Shown: positions 10,101 through 17,296, counted from the first letter of the stretch. The stretch is 64,000 nt of DNA from Mycobacterium kansasii ATCC 12478 (GCF_000157895.3 NC_022663.1:5146001-5210000); one strand, 5' to 3'. Numbers and translations: made by a program. Notes: generated by a model from the letters alone, not told the origin.

Positions 10101-10881
10101 GGCGGTCGCCGTTTTCGTCGAGCAGCGTCGTGCGGTTGGCGTACCGTACCCGCTTGAGGTAGCGGTTGGCGCTGCGTGCCGCGTCATCGCGGTCGCCGCG
10201 GTTGCGTTCGTGCACCTGTTCGAGCGGGACCCCGGCGCCGTTCTCGGCGACGTAGTCGAACAGGATTCCGTTGCCCCTGTCGTCGCGGGTCTCGCTCACC
10301 AACCAGGAGAAGATGCGGCGCCTGTCGGCCGGGTCGCGGATGCGTGAGCGGTCGTCGCGGCCGTAGATCGTCAGCACGTTGTCTCGGGAAAACGAGCGCC
10401 AATGCACATCGCCGTCGCTGCGCCGAGTCCACCGTTCGATCCGCGCGAACAGGCCCTCCAGCCGGGGCCGGTAACGATGGATGACGTAGCCGGGGGCGCT
10501 GGCCCGGTCCTCGAAACGCGTACCGGCGTCGGTGAGCACCGGAACCAGGTCTTCGGTGTCGGCCAGGATGAACACGTCGGACTCCGCGGCGTCCCGGTAT
10601 CGCGGCAGCCCGCGATCGGTGCGCCGGGTGATCGACGCGAGGCGCAGCGTCCAGCCGAAGCCGAACGGTCCGTTGCCCGAACCGCTGTCGTAGGTCAGGG
10701 TCAGGCTGGGGCCGAAGCCGTCGCGTCCGGGGCTGGCCGGAATCGGAATGGACAGGCTGCCGGTTCCGGTGACGGGATTGGCCCCGAACTTCTCACCGAT
10801 GCCGCGGATCGCCCCGCCCCCCTTGGGCAGCGCCAGTGGCGCCGCCGCGGCATTGCTCTGCTCGGTCAGTGGCTGGGCCAC
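2986..10881 (-). CDS. TcB-TcC fusion (SpvB/TcdB/RHS protein) of a Tc toxin
   Basis: 2631 residues from a GTG at 10881. The N-terminus is an SpvB domain (GGGAIRGIGEKF, then SLSIPIP and the LTYDSGSGNGPFGFGW motif). FG-GAP/VCBS-like propeller repeats follow at about 440-700 (DVDGDGRPDV, DMSGDGLADIV, DIDGSGTTDL), then TcdB-mid segments (YAPSTRFYLADK near 763; a second around 900-1050). A long YD/RHS shell spans about 1300-2250 and closes with the RHS core (FLGAERDEESGL, ARYYAPWLGRF). Asp2230 (CDPMG) and Asp2253 (KDPGG) fit the aspartyl autoprotease site of TcC proteins, predicting cleavage near residue 2257. In Photorhabdus, TcB and TcC are usually separate genes; here they form one chain. In the family this is the cocoon that encloses a toxic C-terminal peptide and docks on TcA, which is encoded next. 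Confidence 0.92.
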   Translation of the reverse strand: MAQPLTEQSNAAAAPLALPKGGGAIRGIGEKFGANPVTGTGSLSIPIPASPGRDGFGPSLTLTYDSGSGNGPFGFGWTLRLASITRRTDRGLPRYRDAAESDVFILADTEDLVPVLTDAGTRFEDRASAPGYVIHRYRPRLEGLFARIERWTRRSDGDVHWRSFSRDNVLTIYGRDDRSRIRDPADRRRIFSWLVSETRDDRGNGILFDYVAENGAGVPLEQVHERNRGDRDDAARSANRYLKRVRYANRTTLLDENGDRPTDLTQANIDSTVWMMEVVFDYDEGHFETLPPAPGVPAREQHTLVRASPQPAHAWAPRPDPFSTFRPGFEVRTVRRCRRALVFHHIPDVAGMAEPVRPGYDGLVAATHFDYNDLDLPASVAVEHAHDGSTRYGSFLCAVTQSGYRHADAPGTELEQSLPPVELRYSRPAIQEAVRQLDAEDIADLPAGLDARRRLVDLDGEGLPGILADEAGWWYYKANLGEGQFGSAAVVSSQPRSGRDRLIDLDGDGRPALVCLDGPVPGYYERAPGAGWENLRAFERLPALVWDDPALRFVDVDGDGRPDVLVTEDEALAWYPFLGDEGFGDRARVPAALNEELGPRVVLADALESIQLADMSGDGLADIVRIRNGDVCYWPNLGYGQFGAKITLDDVAPFDDAEAFDQRRIRLADIDGSGTTDLIYLADDGIRLYFNRSGNSLSEARPLPPLPHLDDVVNVMAADLLGNGTACLVWSSSLPGDAGAPIRYLDLMGGAKPHLLVATTNNMGAETRVEYAPSTRFYLADKRAGAPWPLPLPFPVHVVERIVVVDHISGNRYGTRFAYHYGYFDVVEREFRGFAKVDQWDSEAFAALDPAGAAPVAANLEASAQVPPAHTVTWFHTGQWERRAEFDAALARDYYGQPQLGEPVVPAGLTVDEEREARRALKGSLLRREVYGLDGTRRQPHPYSVTESVSTVRCLQRRAGNRRAVFHTAPRETITLHYEREPDDPRVQHDLTLEVDDHGNVVRAAQVVYARATPDAELPPEERAAQAAVRVLLAENRMTEPLSEPGTYREPVPCEQRRYELTGIPPPAPATRYGFDDLARRTVQATEIPFEATPTGATPQKRLVDHRRAYFRRDDLSGPAPLGSTGRRALLHQRYALALTPGLVDQVYGTKVSAALLDGPGGYAHPDGHPGYWTSSTRELLSPGATDNPAQEFAYARAHFFRPLRLRDPFHTAATSTESFTVLDAHDLLVAETRDALGNTTRAVGLDYRVLRPSRLADPNGNISAVAYDPFGVVAGSAVMGKPAPAPVEGDTLDGFVADPTPAQLQDLLADPRGPLAATLLAGATTRTIVDRNAFRRTPAGPPVTVTIVREIHVSDLPAGAASPLQVRLAYSDGLGRQVQTKVQARAGPVAQRDAAGAVIVGADGQPVLTATDADPRWIASGWTVYNNKGFAVRQYQPFYTDRHQFEFDVRVGVSPITFYDPLGRTVGVLHPDHTWQKTVVGAWRSESWDANDTVALVGAADDDVGGFFERLPAAAHVPTWAALRTDPALAAGRWPDADERAAQRRAAEQAMVHAATPTVAHSDSLGRAVLTVVTNRYKYSDAAPADPPTERSYRNRDVLDVLGRRRAVIDARGRTVLRAAFDLQGNRIHEASMEAGARWSLTDAIGGALVSWDDKGRRFTTRYDVLRRPTGTVLNDGGADVLVADTVYGESRPDPQAANLRGRAVELRDQSGSVTTDRFDFAGNPLRVERALVTDYRSVIDWSGAVGLENERYLSATRFDALNRPIQVIAPHSNQPGAAVKVLQQQYDQGSLLRRLDVWIDESDDPPALLDPASADVSALADVRYDAQGRRIQVDRGNGVRTTARYDPLTQRLAELQSRRNPAAFADCPDPPPAGWPGCQLQNQRFVHDPSGNVAAVRDLAQQAIFFRNRRVTADSDYTYDAFYRLIEATGREHIGQAAPSPTTYNDVARLRIPHPADGNAMARYLERYTYDDVGNLQAVAHVGTDPANPGWTRTYAYAETSLLEPAQHNNRLTSTTVDGVTDVYEYDEHGDTLKMPQLQAMQWDFGDRLRMTRRQAVNAGDADGTAHAGERTYYVYGAGGERLRKITETAAGAVVQDRIQLGGVEILRRAGPSPLTQEILHIPDGSATLAIVETTLSGGPPGAPKHLVRHQVRDQLGSAAVELDDQARIISFEEYTPYGATTYQAVRRQTETPKRFRFLGAERDEESGLQHLGARYYAPWLGRFVSCDPMGIEGGTCLYAYSRGNPVSRKDPGGMGDEPTAAGGITITSGGGVSAGPFVVNRDPSKYVVAFGPGMGYMDRAEHNTGLIPLNIQDKYNWGRPGTGPPAFFPSGPELEKQFQIPNSEGQRRDLYPMFSALMTEEALEGKVASTVHFDMRKVNPTPKMPPLVPGDPEAATPGYSWADFHSSAEARRVLAHLADTAPGDRKVDIFIEHEDGISIIRKGSGAVEGAPLPQRLAKFVPNLNNSGTRGSGGGTGTAPTGGGAPGGGSKGGGSRGGPSLGQRVGGAVAGAARVAIPGVVETEAVVGSSALLAYGLGYHTAAATLLTVAEAVPVVAAAGAGGALAGLAARNAAKEYLGATQQEADTIGLLAAVGVGAAIGSVIPGVGTAVGAAIGAAVAGIAYLFSIW

Positions 10882-11526
10882 GGTGCTTCCGATGCGGCAC
10901 CAGGCACGTCGCCCGCCGGGTCGTAGGCAGCCAATGTCACTTCACCACCGCCCGAACCGAAACTGCTTGCGCCCGTTGCGTCGACCCCGCATCCGCCACT
11001 TCATCCACCAAGTCGGTGTTGGAAAAGTCGTGCCCGACCGTCACCATCGTTGCCCGCCCCTTACCGAATCAGAGCAGAAAATCCTCGGCCCGCCGGTCAC
11101 CCCAGGTGACCACGTATCGCTCAGTCACGGTGGTCAGCGAAGGCGCGCATGCTGCTGACAAGGACCCGACCCGTTTCCCATGACGCGCGATCAGCGGCTG
11201 TGACCGATGTGCAACCCTCCAATCTGGCGCTGTGCCGACGAGCCTATCGCTCCGAAGCCGCACCCCGAAAGAGTCATCGGCTACCTGGATTTCGTCCATT
11301 GTGAGCGTCGCGGGTTGCGGCGGACTCCGTGCGCTGCCTGCGGGCGTCTCGGTCGACTCGGGTCGGCTTGGCGGCGTGCCGGCCGTGCCGACGGCTCGCC
11401 TGGGCCAGTCGAGCTTGGTGCGTCCCAGTCGTAACCTGTTCGGGCTCTTGGGGGTTCGCAGGTTTCGAGGACGCGGCCGGGGCGATCCACCGACGCCCGC
11501 GTCGTACAGACCAAGACCACGGGTGT
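10882..11526. other. Intergenic region upstream of the Tc operon
   Basis: 645 bp between the toxin operon start and the lpqA stop. lpqA is transcribed toward the toxin genes, so the toxin promoter probably lies here. The frames of 66-110 codons on both strands have no recognisable product and look like GC-rich chance openings. A 36-codon ORF is listed separately. No regulator gene, tRNA or IS end was seen. Confidence 0.5.
10937..11047 (-). CDS. Possible 36-residue leader ORF before the Tc operon
   Basis: ATG at 11047, TGA at 10937-10939, preceded by a purine-rich AAGGGG. The product begins MVTVGHDFSNTDLVDEVADA and has no match that I recognise. It ends 55 bp before the TcB-TcC GTG on the same strand. 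The overlapping frame just downstream also looks protein-like (GSGGGEVTLAAYDPAG), so this could be the frameshifted remains of a longer gene rather than a true leader. Confidence 0.2.
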   Translation of the reverse strand: MVTVGHDFSNTDLVDEVADAGSTQRAQAVSVRAVVK

Positions 11527-12156
11527 CTAACCCGGCACGTTGGCGGCCATGTTCGTCATGACGATGCCGGGCACCGATTCCGGAAACCCGCAGAAGGTGA
11601 CTTCCAGCAGGGCCACCGATAGGACTCGGTAGTCGCGGCCGCAGTCGCCGGGCCGGATGTGCAGCGAGTCACCGTCGACATGCCACACACTGACCAGCAG
11701 GGGGCCACTGGAACTGGTTGCGCAGTTGCTCACCGCGCCCACCAGCGACTCGAAGGCATGCCGGGCGATGCCGGGATCCCGATACACCGCGGCGCCCTCG
11801 GAGATCAGGGCGCCTTCGGGCGGGTCCTGGAAGGTGATCTTGTGAAACCCTGCGATGTCGGGCCCGAAGGTCGCCGTTTCGGCATAGATGAACCGGCATT
11901 CCCGGGGCAGGGCCTCTGCGAGGGCGTCGATGTCGACCGGATGCTTGCCGTCCATCGACGGCACGATCGTCAGGTCGTCACCGGCGCCGGTGATCGCGCG
12001 CATCCGTGCTTGGTCCAGCATCAGGGTGTCGACGTTGAGCACATCGAGCGGGTAGAGACCGAAGGGCGGCAGTGCTTCACCGTCGACCACGCGTGTGCAC
12101 GCCACCGTCAGCGCCACCGCACAGCACCACAGCAGCAGCCGGATTGATCCCACCAT
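11527..12156 (-). CDS. lpqA: Lipoprotein LpqA
   Basis: 209 residues. The N-terminus is a basic residue plus hydrophobic stretch ending LTVAC, giving a lipidated Cys20; the -3 residue is Thr, slightly off the consensus lipobox. The mature part (FGLYPLDVLNVDTLMLD, then a core with two further Cys, at SNCATSS and GDCGRDY) resembles the PknH-type extracellular sensor domain shared by several mycobacterial lipoproteins. It is probably anchored to the outer face of the membrane; its function is unknown. It is divergent from the MetE-like gene, with 71 bp between starts. In H37Rv the orthologous Rv3016 lies in the same place relative to Rv3015c, but its other flank there is the esxQ/PPE cluster, not a toxin locus. 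Confidence 0.85.
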   Translation of the reverse strand: MVGSIRLLLWCCAVALTVACTRVVDGEALPPFGLYPLDVLNVDTLMLDQARMRAITGAGDDLTIVPSMDGKHPVDIDALAEALPRECRFIYAETATFGPDIAGFHKITFQDPPEGALISEGAAVYRDPGIARHAFESLVGAVSNCATSSSGPLLVSVWHVDGDSLHIRPGDCGRDYRVLSVALLEVTFCGFPESVPGIVMTNMAANVPG

Positions 12157-12227
12157 CAGCCACCCTTCTGTGGTTGCAACCTACCCGCGCGCCCCGCCGT
12201 TAAACAGCCCTCGAATACGGTTGACAA

Positions 12228-13253
12228 GTGAGTGATTTCGCGCCGCCGTTCGCACGGGCCACCGGCATCGGATCCTGGCCCGGCACCGCGGCGCGGCCCG
12301 CCGCCGAGGTGGTCGTCGGTGAGCTGGCCGATGCGTTGGCGCATCTCGTCGAGTTGCCCGCCCGGGGAGTGGGCGCCGACATGCTCGGCCGGGCCGGCGC
12401 CCTGCTGCTCGATCTGGCCGTCGACACCGTGCCGCGCGGCTACCGCATTGTCGCCCGGCCCGGCACGGTGACCCGCCGCGCCGTCAGCCTGCTCAACGAG
12501 GACATGGACGCCCTGGAAGAAGCGTGGGAGACCGCCGGGTTGCGGGGGAGCGGGCAGGTGGTCAAGGTTCAGGCCCCGGGACCGATCACGCTGAGCGCGG
12601 GACTGGAGCTGGCCAACGGCCACCGGGCGATCACCGACCCGGGCGCGGTGCGTGACCTGGCGGCCTCGCTGGCCGAGGGCGTCGCCGCGCACCGGGCGAC
12701 GCTGGCCCGCCGGCTGGACACGCCGGTGGTGGTTCAGTTCGACGAGCCGTCGTTGCCGGCGGCCCTGGGCGGACGGCTGACCGGTGTGACCGCGCTGACC
12801 CCGGTGGCCCCGCTGGACGAGGCGGTGGCCGGCGCACTGCTGGACACCTGCGCCGAGGCGGCCGGCGCGGACGTCATGGTGCACAGCTGCGCGCCGGAGC
12901 TACCGTGGGAACTGTTGCGGCGCAGCGCTATTGGTGCGGTGTCGGTGGATGCGGGCACCTTGTGCGCGGCGGACCTGGACGGTGTCGCGGCCTTCGTCGA
13001 GACGGGGCGCACCGTGGTGCTGGGCGTGGTCCCCGCCGTCGCGCCCTTGAGGCGGCCGGCTGCCGAGGAGGTGGCGGGGCAGGTGGTCGCGGTGACCGAT
13101 CGGCTCGGCTTTTCTCGCTCGGCGCTGCGGGATCGCGTCGGGGTTTCTCCGGCATGCGGTCTGGCGGGGGCGACGCCGCAATGGGCTCGCACCGCCATCG
13201 GGCTGGCCCGTAAGGCCGCCGAGGCGTTCGCTGAGGACCCGGACGCCATTTGA
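12228..13253 (+). CDS. MetE-like (cobalamin-independent methionine synthase fold) protein, Rv3015c-type
   Basis: 341 residues from a GTG start. It matches the C-terminal TIM-barrel half of MetE rather than the full roughly 750-residue enzyme. Putative zinc ligands are kept: His219 and Cys221 in VHSCAPE, and Cys310 in SPACGLAG. VQFDEPSLP is the conserved Asp-Glu-Pro strand. This suggests a zinc-dependent thiol methyl transfer, but without the N-terminal domain canonical methyltetrahydrofolate use is unlikely, so the substrate is unknown. The gene is single, with about 0.7 kb of non-coding or decayed sequence before ligA. Confidence 0.85.
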   Translation: MSDFAPPFARATGIGSWPGTAARPAAEVVVGELADALAHLVELPARGVGADMLGRAGALLLDLAVDTVPRGYRIVARPGTVTRRAVSLLNEDMDALEEAWETAGLRGSGQVVKVQAPGPITLSAGLELANGHRAITDPGAVRDLAASLAEGVAAHRATLARRLDTPVVVQFDEPSLPAALGGRLTGVTALTPVAPLDEAVAGALLDTCAEAAGADVMVHSCAPELPWELLRRSAIGAVSVDAGTLCAADLDGVAAFVETGRTVVLGVVPAVAPLRRPAAEEVAGQVVAVTDRLGFSRSALRDRVGVSPACGLAGATPQWARTAIGLARKAAEAFAEDPDAI

Positions 13254-13958
13254 ACGGGGCGCTGGCCGCGACGAGCTGATCTAGCGGATTGTGTGGACCC
13301 GCACCTGCCGCGGTTGCTGACCAGCTAGCGGTTTGTTGGTTTTGTGGATGGACACAATGCCGCGGCGCAGCGGGCGTACGCGTCCTGTACTGGACCAGAA
13401 CCGGAGGTCTCGTTGACAAAATCTGGTATGTCGGCACTGATGGCTATCGCTTCCTTGGAAACGAAGACTGCCGTTCCAAGACCGCAATCCACCATCGCTG
13501 TGGTCAGCCGTGGGAGTCTGGGGCCTTCTTGCCGACGAACACTGCGAACCCGCCGGCCATCGCTATTGCCGGCTCATCGCCGCTTGCCCGACCGGACTCG
13601 GTAGGCGGTGTAGCCCATCAATACGGCAAGGCCTCCGGTACTGATGAGGCCCAGCGTCGTGCCGTGGGTGCACACATTCAGTACGAACAGGGCTCGGACT
13701 GTGCTAGGACAGCGCCGACATCACTAGGTAGAACGCTGGGCCGTACAGAGGATTGGTCTTCACGCGTCAATCCAGGCGTTTGCCGGCAGCGTCCAGGCCG
13801 TCAGCGACTGCCGCCGTACGGAGAGCGATTTGACCGAGGGCGGCGGGGATGCCCACGCCAGTCGGCGCCAATCGCCTTGCATCGACACACTCTCTTTCGC
13901 TGCGTGCTGCGACAATGCGCACCCTTCTCGTGTCAGCCGCCTCAGTTAGCCTGCCAGG
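13254..13958. other. Long non-coding or decayed interval before ligA
   Basis: 705 bp with no intact gene. It looks less GC-biased than its neighbours. A membrane-protein relic is readable on the minus strand (listed separately). The plus-strand frame from 13289 that runs into ligA is out of frame with it and has no protein character. The last roughly 150 bp should hold the ligA promoter; no clear motif was picked out. Confidence 0.5.
13574..13760 (-). pseudogene. Relic of a small membrane protein
   Basis: Minus-strand sequence reads NPLYGPAFYLVMSALS then a stop. After a frame change it reads LFVLNVCTHGTTLGLISTGG and continues hydrophobically to GYTAYRVRSGKRR before a TGA. Two hydrophobic stretches and a basic tail separated by a frame break look like a decayed small integral membrane protein. 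No family could be named, and the call rests on amino-acid character alone. Confidence 0.35.
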
Positions 13959-16046
13959 GTGAGTTCGCCCGAAGCCGACACCACACCGCCCCCAGTGTTG
14001 CATCAGTGGCAGGACCTGGCGGAGCAGGTGCGCGAACACCAGTTCCGCTACTACGTGCGCGACGCGCCGATCATCACCGACGCCGAATTCGACGAGCTGC
14101 TGCGCCGGCTGGAAGTGCTCGAGGAACAGTATCCCGAGCTGCGTACGCCCGATTCGCCCACTCAGCTGGTCGGGGGTGCGGGTTTTGCCACGGAGTTCGA
14201 GCCGGTCGAGCACCTGGAGCGGATGCTCAGCCTCGACAATGCCTTCAGCGCAGCGGAACTCGCCGCGTGGGCAGCGCGGGTTCATGCCGAGGTCGGCGAT
14301 GCTGCCAGCTACCTCACCGAGCTCAAGATCGACGGCGTGGCACTGTCGCTGGTCTACCAGCAGGGCCGGTTGACCCGTGCGTCCACTCGAGGTGACGGGC
14401 GCACCGGAGAGGACGTCACGCTCAACGCCCGCACCATCGACGACGTCCCCGAACGGCTCAGCCCCAGCGACGACTACCCGGTCCCCGAGGTGCTCGAAGT
14501 CCGCGGCGAGGTGTTCTTCCGGGTCGCTGATTTCCAGGCGCTCAACGCCAGCCTCGTCGAGGAGGGCAAAGCGCCGTTCGCCAATCCCCGCAACAGTGCG
14601 GCGGGTTCGCTGCGCCAGAAGGACCCGGCGGTCACGGCGCGGCGGCGGCTGCGGATGATCTGTCATGGGCTGGGCCATACCCAGGGTTTTCGCCCGGCCA
14701 GCCTGCACCAGGCATACCTGGCGCTGCGCGCCTGGGGGTTGCCGGTCTCCGAGCACACCACCCTGGTCAACGACATGGCCGGCGTGCAGGAGCGCATCGA
14801 CTACTGGGGCGAGCATCGCCACGAGGTGGACCACGAAATCGACGGCGTGGTAATCAAAGTCGACGAGGTGGCACTGCAGCGCAGGCTGGGCTCCACGTCG
14901 CGGGCGCCGCGCTGGGCGATCGCCTACAAGTATCCGCCGGAGGAGGCGCAGACCAAGCTGCTCGACATCCGGGTCAACGTCGGGCGCACCGGGCGGGTCA
15001 CGCCGTTCGCGTTCATGACGCCGGTGAAGGTCGCCGGGTCGACGGTCGCGCAGGCCACGTTGCACAACGCCTCGGAGGTCAAACGCAAAGGTGTGCTCAT
15101 CGGCGACACGGTGGTGATCCGCAAAGCCGGCGACGTGATCCCCGAGGTGCTGGGACCCGTGGTCGACCTGCGCGACGGGTCCGAACGCGAATTCGTCATG
15201 CCCACAACATGTCCCGAGTGCGGTACCGTGCTGGCGCCGGAGAAGGAAGGCGACGCCGACATCCGCTGCCCCAACTCCCAGCGCTGCCCTGCGCAACTGC
15301 GGGAGCGGGTGTTCCATGTAGCCAGCCGCAGTGCCCTGGATATCGAGGTGCTGGGCTACGAGGCGGCCGTGGCGCTGTTGCAAGCCGGAGTGATTGCCAG
15401 CGAGGGCGACCTGTTCGCCCTCACCGAAGACGACCTGCTGCGCACCGAGCTGTTCCGCACCAAGGCCGGTGGGCTCTCGGCCAACGGCAAACGGCTACTG
15501 GCCAATCTCGACAAGGCCAAGGCGGCACCGCTGTGGCGGGTGCTGGTGGCGCTGTCCATCCGCCATGTCGGGCCGACGGCTGCCCGTGCGCTGGCCACCG
15601 AATTCGGCACTCTGGAAGCCATCGCCAACGCGTCCACCGAGCAGCTGGCCGCCGTCGAGGGGGTCGGCCCGACCATCGCCGCCGCGGTTTCGGAATGGTT
15701 CACCGTCGACTGGCATCGCGAGATCGTCGACAAGTGGCGGGCTGCCGGGGTGCGGATGGCCGACGAACGCGACGAAAGCGTGCCGCGCACGCTGGCCGGC
15801 TTGACAGTCGTGGTCACCGGTTCGCTGGCCGGCTTTTCCCGGGACGAGGCCAAGGAGGCGATCGTTGCCCGCGGCGGCAAGGCCGCCGGCTCGGTGTCGA
15901 AAAAAACGTCGTATGTCGTCGCCGGAGATTCCCCCGGATCGAAATACGACAAGGCGGTGGAGCTCGGGGTGCCGATCCTCGACGAGGACGGCTTTCGCGA
16001 ACTGTTAGCGCAGGGCCCCGCCGACCCCGAAGCTGTACGGGAGTGA
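13959..16046 (+). CDS. ligA: NAD-dependent DNA ligase LigA
   Basis: 695 residues, the usual family length, from a GTG start. Domain Ia with the YYV and DAEFDELLRRL segments is followed by the adenylation domain. The nucleophile Lys123 lies in ELKIDG, the same position as in M. tuberculosis LigA. An OB-fold and a four-Cys zinc finger follow (CPECGTV and CPNSQRC), then helix-hairpin-helix repeats (VEGVGPTIAAAV) and a C-terminal BRCT domain (LAGLTVVVTGSLAGF, about 600-690). It seals nicks in replication and repair, using NAD+ as AMP donor, and is essential in mycobacteria. The next gene starts about 95 bp downstream. Confidence 0.98.
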   Translation: MSSPEADTTPPPVLHQWQDLAEQVREHQFRYYVRDAPIITDAEFDELLRRLEVLEEQYPELRTPDSPTQLVGGAGFATEFEPVEHLERMLSLDNAFSAAELAAWAARVHAEVGDAASYLTELKIDGVALSLVYQQGRLTRASTRGDGRTGEDVTLNARTIDDVPERLSPSDDYPVPEVLEVRGEVFFRVADFQALNASLVEEGKAPFANPRNSAAGSLRQKDPAVTARRRLRMICHGLGHTQGFRPASLHQAYLALRAWGLPVSEHTTLVNDMAGVQERIDYWGEHRHEVDHEIDGVVIKVDEVALQRRLGSTSRAPRWAIAYKYPPEEAQTKLLDIRVNVGRTGRVTPFAFMTPVKVAGSTVAQATLHNASEVKRKGVLIGDTVVIRKAGDVIPEVLGPVVDLRDGSEREFVMPTTCPECGTVLAPEKEGDADIRCPNSQRCPAQLRERVFHVASRSALDIEVLGYEAAVALLQAGVIASEGDLFALTEDDLLRTELFRTKAGGLSANGKRLLANLDKAKAAPLWRVLVALSIRHVGPTAARALATEFGTLEAIANASTEQLAAVEGVGPTIAAAVSEWFTVDWHREIVDKWRAAGVRMADERDESVPRTLAGLTVVVTGSLAGFSRDEAKEAIVARGGKAAGSVSKKTSYVVAGDSPGSKYDKAVELGVPILDEDGFRELLAQGPADPEAVRE

Positions 16047-16141
16047 CACGCCGTGCCGGCGGTCATCGTCGCAAGCGTTTCTACCGGGGCGCGCCGTTGT
16101 CCCCTGACCAGCGCCCCGGGATCACCGCGGCGAGAACACTC

Positions 16142-17296
16142 ATGAACAGCTCGGCGATCTCGGTAGGCCTGCAGATCGGGACGCAGCCGCCGTTGAGCAG
16201 CGCTCGGGCGTTGTTACTTGCGGCCCGGGCGGCGCGGCTGGAGTCGGTGATGCTCATCGACCACTTCCAGAGCGCTGTGCCGCGCGCCATCTGGAACAAA
16301 GACCTCAGCTGGCTTGCGGCGCAAGATCAAAGCCCACACGAGTTTTTCGACTACCAGGTTCTGCTGGGCTATCTCGCGTCGCGGGCCGGGCGACTGCGCT
16401 TGGGCGTCGGCGTGACCGAGGCGATTCGGCGTCACCCCGTCCTCATCGCCCAGGCCATGCTGACGCTGTCTCATCTCACCCGGCGCGCGCCCATCCTGGG
16501 CATCGGCGCGGGCGAGCGCATGAATATCGACCCGTACGGACTCGACTTCTCCGAGCCGGTCACCCGGCTGGAGGAGGCGCTGCAGGTGATCCGCCTGTGC
16601 CTATCGACGCGGGGGCCAATCACGTTCTCCGGCAAGCATTTTCAGCTTGACCGGGCGACAATGGACCTCGATGCCCCGCGCGGCCGGGTACCGCAGATCT
16701 GGGTCGGCGGGCACGGTCCGCGGATGCTGCGGCTCACGGGACGCTACGGCGACGGGTGGTATCCCGTCACGGTGGTCTCGCCGCAGGAGTATGCGGCCAA
16801 GCTGGCGGTGGTGCAGGCGGCGGCCGCCGAGGCCGGGCGAGACGCCGGCTCGATCACCCCGGCGCTGCATCGCTTCGCGGTGATCGGCGCGACCGAGCGG
16901 GAGGCGCGGGCCATGCTCGACACCAAAGCCATCCGGTTGCTTGGGCTCGTTGCGCCCGCCGAAGTGTGGCGGCAAGCCGGTGCCGTGCACCCTCTCGGGG
17001 CGCACTTCGACGCGTTCGTCAACTTCGTGCCCGACCGCCACAATCGCCGGGCGATCGAGGCCGCCATTGCCGCCGTGCCGGATGCCGTGATGACCGAGGG
17101 GCCATTGCTGTGGGGATCTCCGCGGCAGGTGGCGGCCAAGCTGCGGGCCTTCGGCGACGCGGGGATGCGCCACGTGGTCCTCGCACCCGTGTCCGGTCTG
17201 GTGTCCCAGCGTGCGGCCCGCTACGGGTTGTGGGCCACCCTGCGGATCGCCCGGCTGCTTAACGGTCGGCGAGGCCGCCCGGAGCCTCCCCGGTGA
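16142..17296 (+). CDS. LLM-class F420-dependent oxidoreductase, (phenol)phthiodiolone ketoreductase-like
   Basis: 384 residues from ATG 16142; the open frame extends further 5' only because ligA is antisense-free in that frame. The fold is a luciferase-like TIM barrel. Landmarks shared with the mycobacterial ketoreductase Rv2951c are RLRLGVGVTEAIRRHP, LGIGAGERMNIDPYG, EPVTRLEEALQVIR, PQIWVGGHGPRMLRLTGRYG and a late HPLGAHFDAF / VPDAVMTEGP segment. Rv2951c reduces phthiodiolones during PDIM and phenolic glycolipid synthesis, using F420H2. Here the gene is isolated from any lipid cluster, lying between ligA and the ACT-protein gene, which are adjacent in H37Rv. The substrate may therefore differ; the family call is firm and the specific reaction is not. 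Confidence 0.82.
   Translation: MNSSAISVGLQIGTQPPLSSARALLLAARAARLESVMLIDHFQSAVPRAIWNKDLSWLAAQDQSPHEFFDYQVLLGYLASRAGRLRLGVGVTEAIRRHPVLIAQAMLTLSHLTRRAPILGIGAGERMNIDPYGLDFSEPVTRLEEALQVIRLCLSTRGPITFSGKHFQLDRATMDLDAPRGRVPQIWVGGHGPRMLRLTGRYGDGWYPVTVVSPQEYAAKLAVVQAAAAEAGRDAGSITPALHRFAVIGATEREARAMLDTKAIRLLGLVAPAEVWRQAGAVHPLGAHFDAFVNFVPDRHNRRAIEAAIAAVPDAVMTEGPLLWGSPRQVAAKLRAFGDAGMRHVVLAPVSGLVSQRAARYGLWATLRIARLLNGRRGRPEPPR

Noticed and set aside
11207..11434. 75-codon Cys-containing ORF between the toxin locus and lpqA
   Set aside because: No ribosome site, no homologue recognised, and composition typical of chance frames.
13289..14395. 368-codon ORF running into ligA
   Set aside because: It overlaps the 5' part of ligA out of frame and has no recognisable domain; LigA motifs prove the other frame.
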